Origin: Pseudomonadota bacterium
GTDB taxonomy: Bacteria; Pseudomonadota; Alphaproteobacteria; Acetobacterales; Acetobacteraceae
DNA length: 64,000 nucleotides
Direction of reading: 5' to 3'
NCBI GenBank assembly: GCA_021818505.1
Contig: JAKADX010000014.1
Coordinates: 1-64,000 of the forward strand
Part shown: piece by piece, positions 63,388 through 64,000 of the stretch
How the letters are laid out: each line of letters starts with the position of its first letter
Numbering within the stretch: position 1 is the first letter of the stretch
Translations under genes and position numbers: made by a program
The notes under the pieces: model-generated
The model's database searches: none
What the model saw: only the letters and a program-made list of their open reading frames with translations
Told to the model about the DNA's origin: nothing

Positions 63388-63915
63388 ATGTCGGCAGGAC
63401 ACCGGACCCTGTGGATCGTCATCGCTGACGGCGGACACGCCCGCGTCGTCGTCGCCAAGGACCATCCTGGCCAGTTTGAGACGGACTGGGCGGTCGATTC
63501 GCCGGACGCCCATCATGCGGGGCGCGATCTCGTCAGCGACCGGCCGGGGCGCGTCTTCTCCAGTGCGCGTCGCCCGGGCCGGGCCGGGGGCGGCCTCGCC
63601 TCGGGCCGGGGCACGGAGGGTACGGCCGTGGCGCGCCATGCCCTGGTGCCGCCCAGCGATCCGCGTGAGGAAGCCAAGCGCAGCTTCGCGGAGCTGCTGG
63701 CGCAGTTTCTGGATGACGAAGCCGGGCGCGGCGCGTTCGACGAGCTGGTGCTGGTTGCGCCGGGCCATGTCATGCACGACCTGCGCGCGCGCCTCGGTCG
63801 GCTGGCGAACGAACGCGTGACCGGAACGCTGCTCAAGGACCTGACGGCGATCCCCGACCGCGACCTGTCGCAGCATCTGGCGACGTGGTGGCGTCCGCCG
63901 CGGCAGGGCGACTGA
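63388..63915 (+). CDS. Host attachment family protein (baeRF-like fold)
   Basis: A 175-residue protein: LWIVIADGGHARVVVA at the N-terminus, then the DSPDAHHAGRDLVSDRPGR segment, a basic Gly-rich stretch and LAQFLDDEAGRGAFDELVLVAPGHVMHDLRARL. This matches the 'protein required for attachment to host cells' family, which is related to archaeal/eukaryal eRF1 domain 2-like proteins and of uncertain function. The name derives from one plant-associated bacterium and should not be taken as evidence of host interaction. GGAG precedes the ATG. It is divergent from rimP. Confidence 0.85.
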   Translation: MSAGHRTLWIVIADGGHARVVVAKDHPGQFETDWAVDSPDAHHAGRDLVSDRPGRVFSSARRPGRAGGGLASGRGTEGTAVARHALVPPSDPREEAKRSFAELLAQFLDDEAGRGAFDELVLVAPGHVMHDLRARLGRLANERVTGTLLKDLTAIPDRDLSQHLATWWRPPRQGD

Positions 63916-63926
63916 TCCGCCGCACC

Positions 63927-64000
63927 TCATCGGCGGCACAGGCACCAGAACAGCAGCTTGCGCCCCGCCTGCGCCGCTTTCGCCTCATACCGCGTCGCCG
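63927..64000 (-). CDS. trmB: tRNA (guanine-N7)-methyltransferase, C-terminal end (5' part outside window)
   Basis: The last 23 residues enter from the right edge on the minus strand: TRYEAKAAQAGRKLLFWCLCRR, ending at TGA 63929-63927. The TRYE-x-KA-x-x-AGR pattern is the typical C-terminus of TrmB, which makes m7G46 in tRNA. Its place upstream of rimP-nusA is the usual one in Rhodospirillales, though here the host-attachment gene lies between on the opposite strand. Confidence 0.7.
   Translation of the reverse strand, partial: ATRYEAKAAQAGRKLLFWCLCRR

Noticed and set aside
1-64000. CRISPR array or prophage
   Set aside because: No regularly spaced direct repeats, cas genes, integrase, capsid, terminase or portal genes were seen.

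Overview
The window is a stretch of high-GC (about two thirds G+C by eye) alphaproteobacterial chromosome, most likely Acetobacteraceae/Rhodospirillales. The evidence is gene content and order: sdhCDAB, a trmB-rimP-nusA-ylxR-infB-rbfA-truB-rpsO-pnp block, GCS2-type gshA, ctaA next to tldD, psd-pssA, a DUF1491 gene and several small proteins of a kind I associate with this family. Genus cannot be fixed from the sequence. Most of it is ordinary housekeeping chromosome, tightly packed, with many 4-nt ATGA-type overlaps between co-directional genes.

Layout. 1-0.7 kb: the 3' end of an unidentified gene, then a broken IS1380-type transposase remnant that itself carries a short palindromic insertion. 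0.7-3.2 kb: alpha-E and circularly permuted ATP-grasp genes, a pair usually followed by a transglutaminase-like gene that is absent here. 3.5-9.7 kb: a secreted protein, an OmpA-family porin-like protein, DUF1491, a DUF429-like protein, ManC-type GDP-mannose synthesis and a PAP2 phosphatase. 9.8-16.1 kb: NAD kinase, a nitrilase-superfamily amidase, a PhnW-like transaminase, formate-THF ligase, apt, tRNA-Pro and a LOG-family nucleotidase. 16.2-22.7 kb: cytochrome c' and b561 (convergent, abutting), a LysM protein, psd-pssA (phosphatidylethanolamine synthesis) and a DegP/HtrA protease. 22.8-27.6 kb: an FAH-type hydratase, rlmB, tRNA-Tyr, tRNA-Gly, tRNA-Val, ctaA and tldD.

27.6-34.1 kb: a SARP/BTAD-TPR regulator, gshA, rsmE, ubiA, a methyltransferase and a tyrosine phosphatase. 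34.1-39.6 kb: sdhB-sdhA-sdhD-sdhC, sugE and asd on the minus strand, with a lower-GC GIY-YIG nuclease gene wedged between sdhA and sdhB. 39.7-45.1 kb: a short ModE-like regulator, a secreted protein, a duplicated cysteine-cluster protein, a two-component system and a porin. 45.4-51.4 kb: an RND efflux operon in the order pump, membrane-fusion protein, outer-membrane factor. 51.7-64 kb: a nitronate-monooxygenase-like enzyme with a four-cysteine motif, then the nusA-infB-pnp translation/transcription block, a host-attachment-family gene and the end of trmB.

The most interesting signals are (i) an intrinsic-terminator-like hairpin with a U tract running directly into a TTG start codon of rimP, preceded by a good promoter match and overlapped by a 22-codon leader frame, suggesting attenuation of the nusA operon; (ii) the GIY-YIG gene with all hallmark residues inside the sdh operon; (iii) an internally duplicated Cys4 protein with conserved spacing; and (iv) the IS remnant replacing the expected third member of the ATP-grasp/alpha-E locus. 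No CRISPR array, prophage or recognisable multi-gene defence island was seen.
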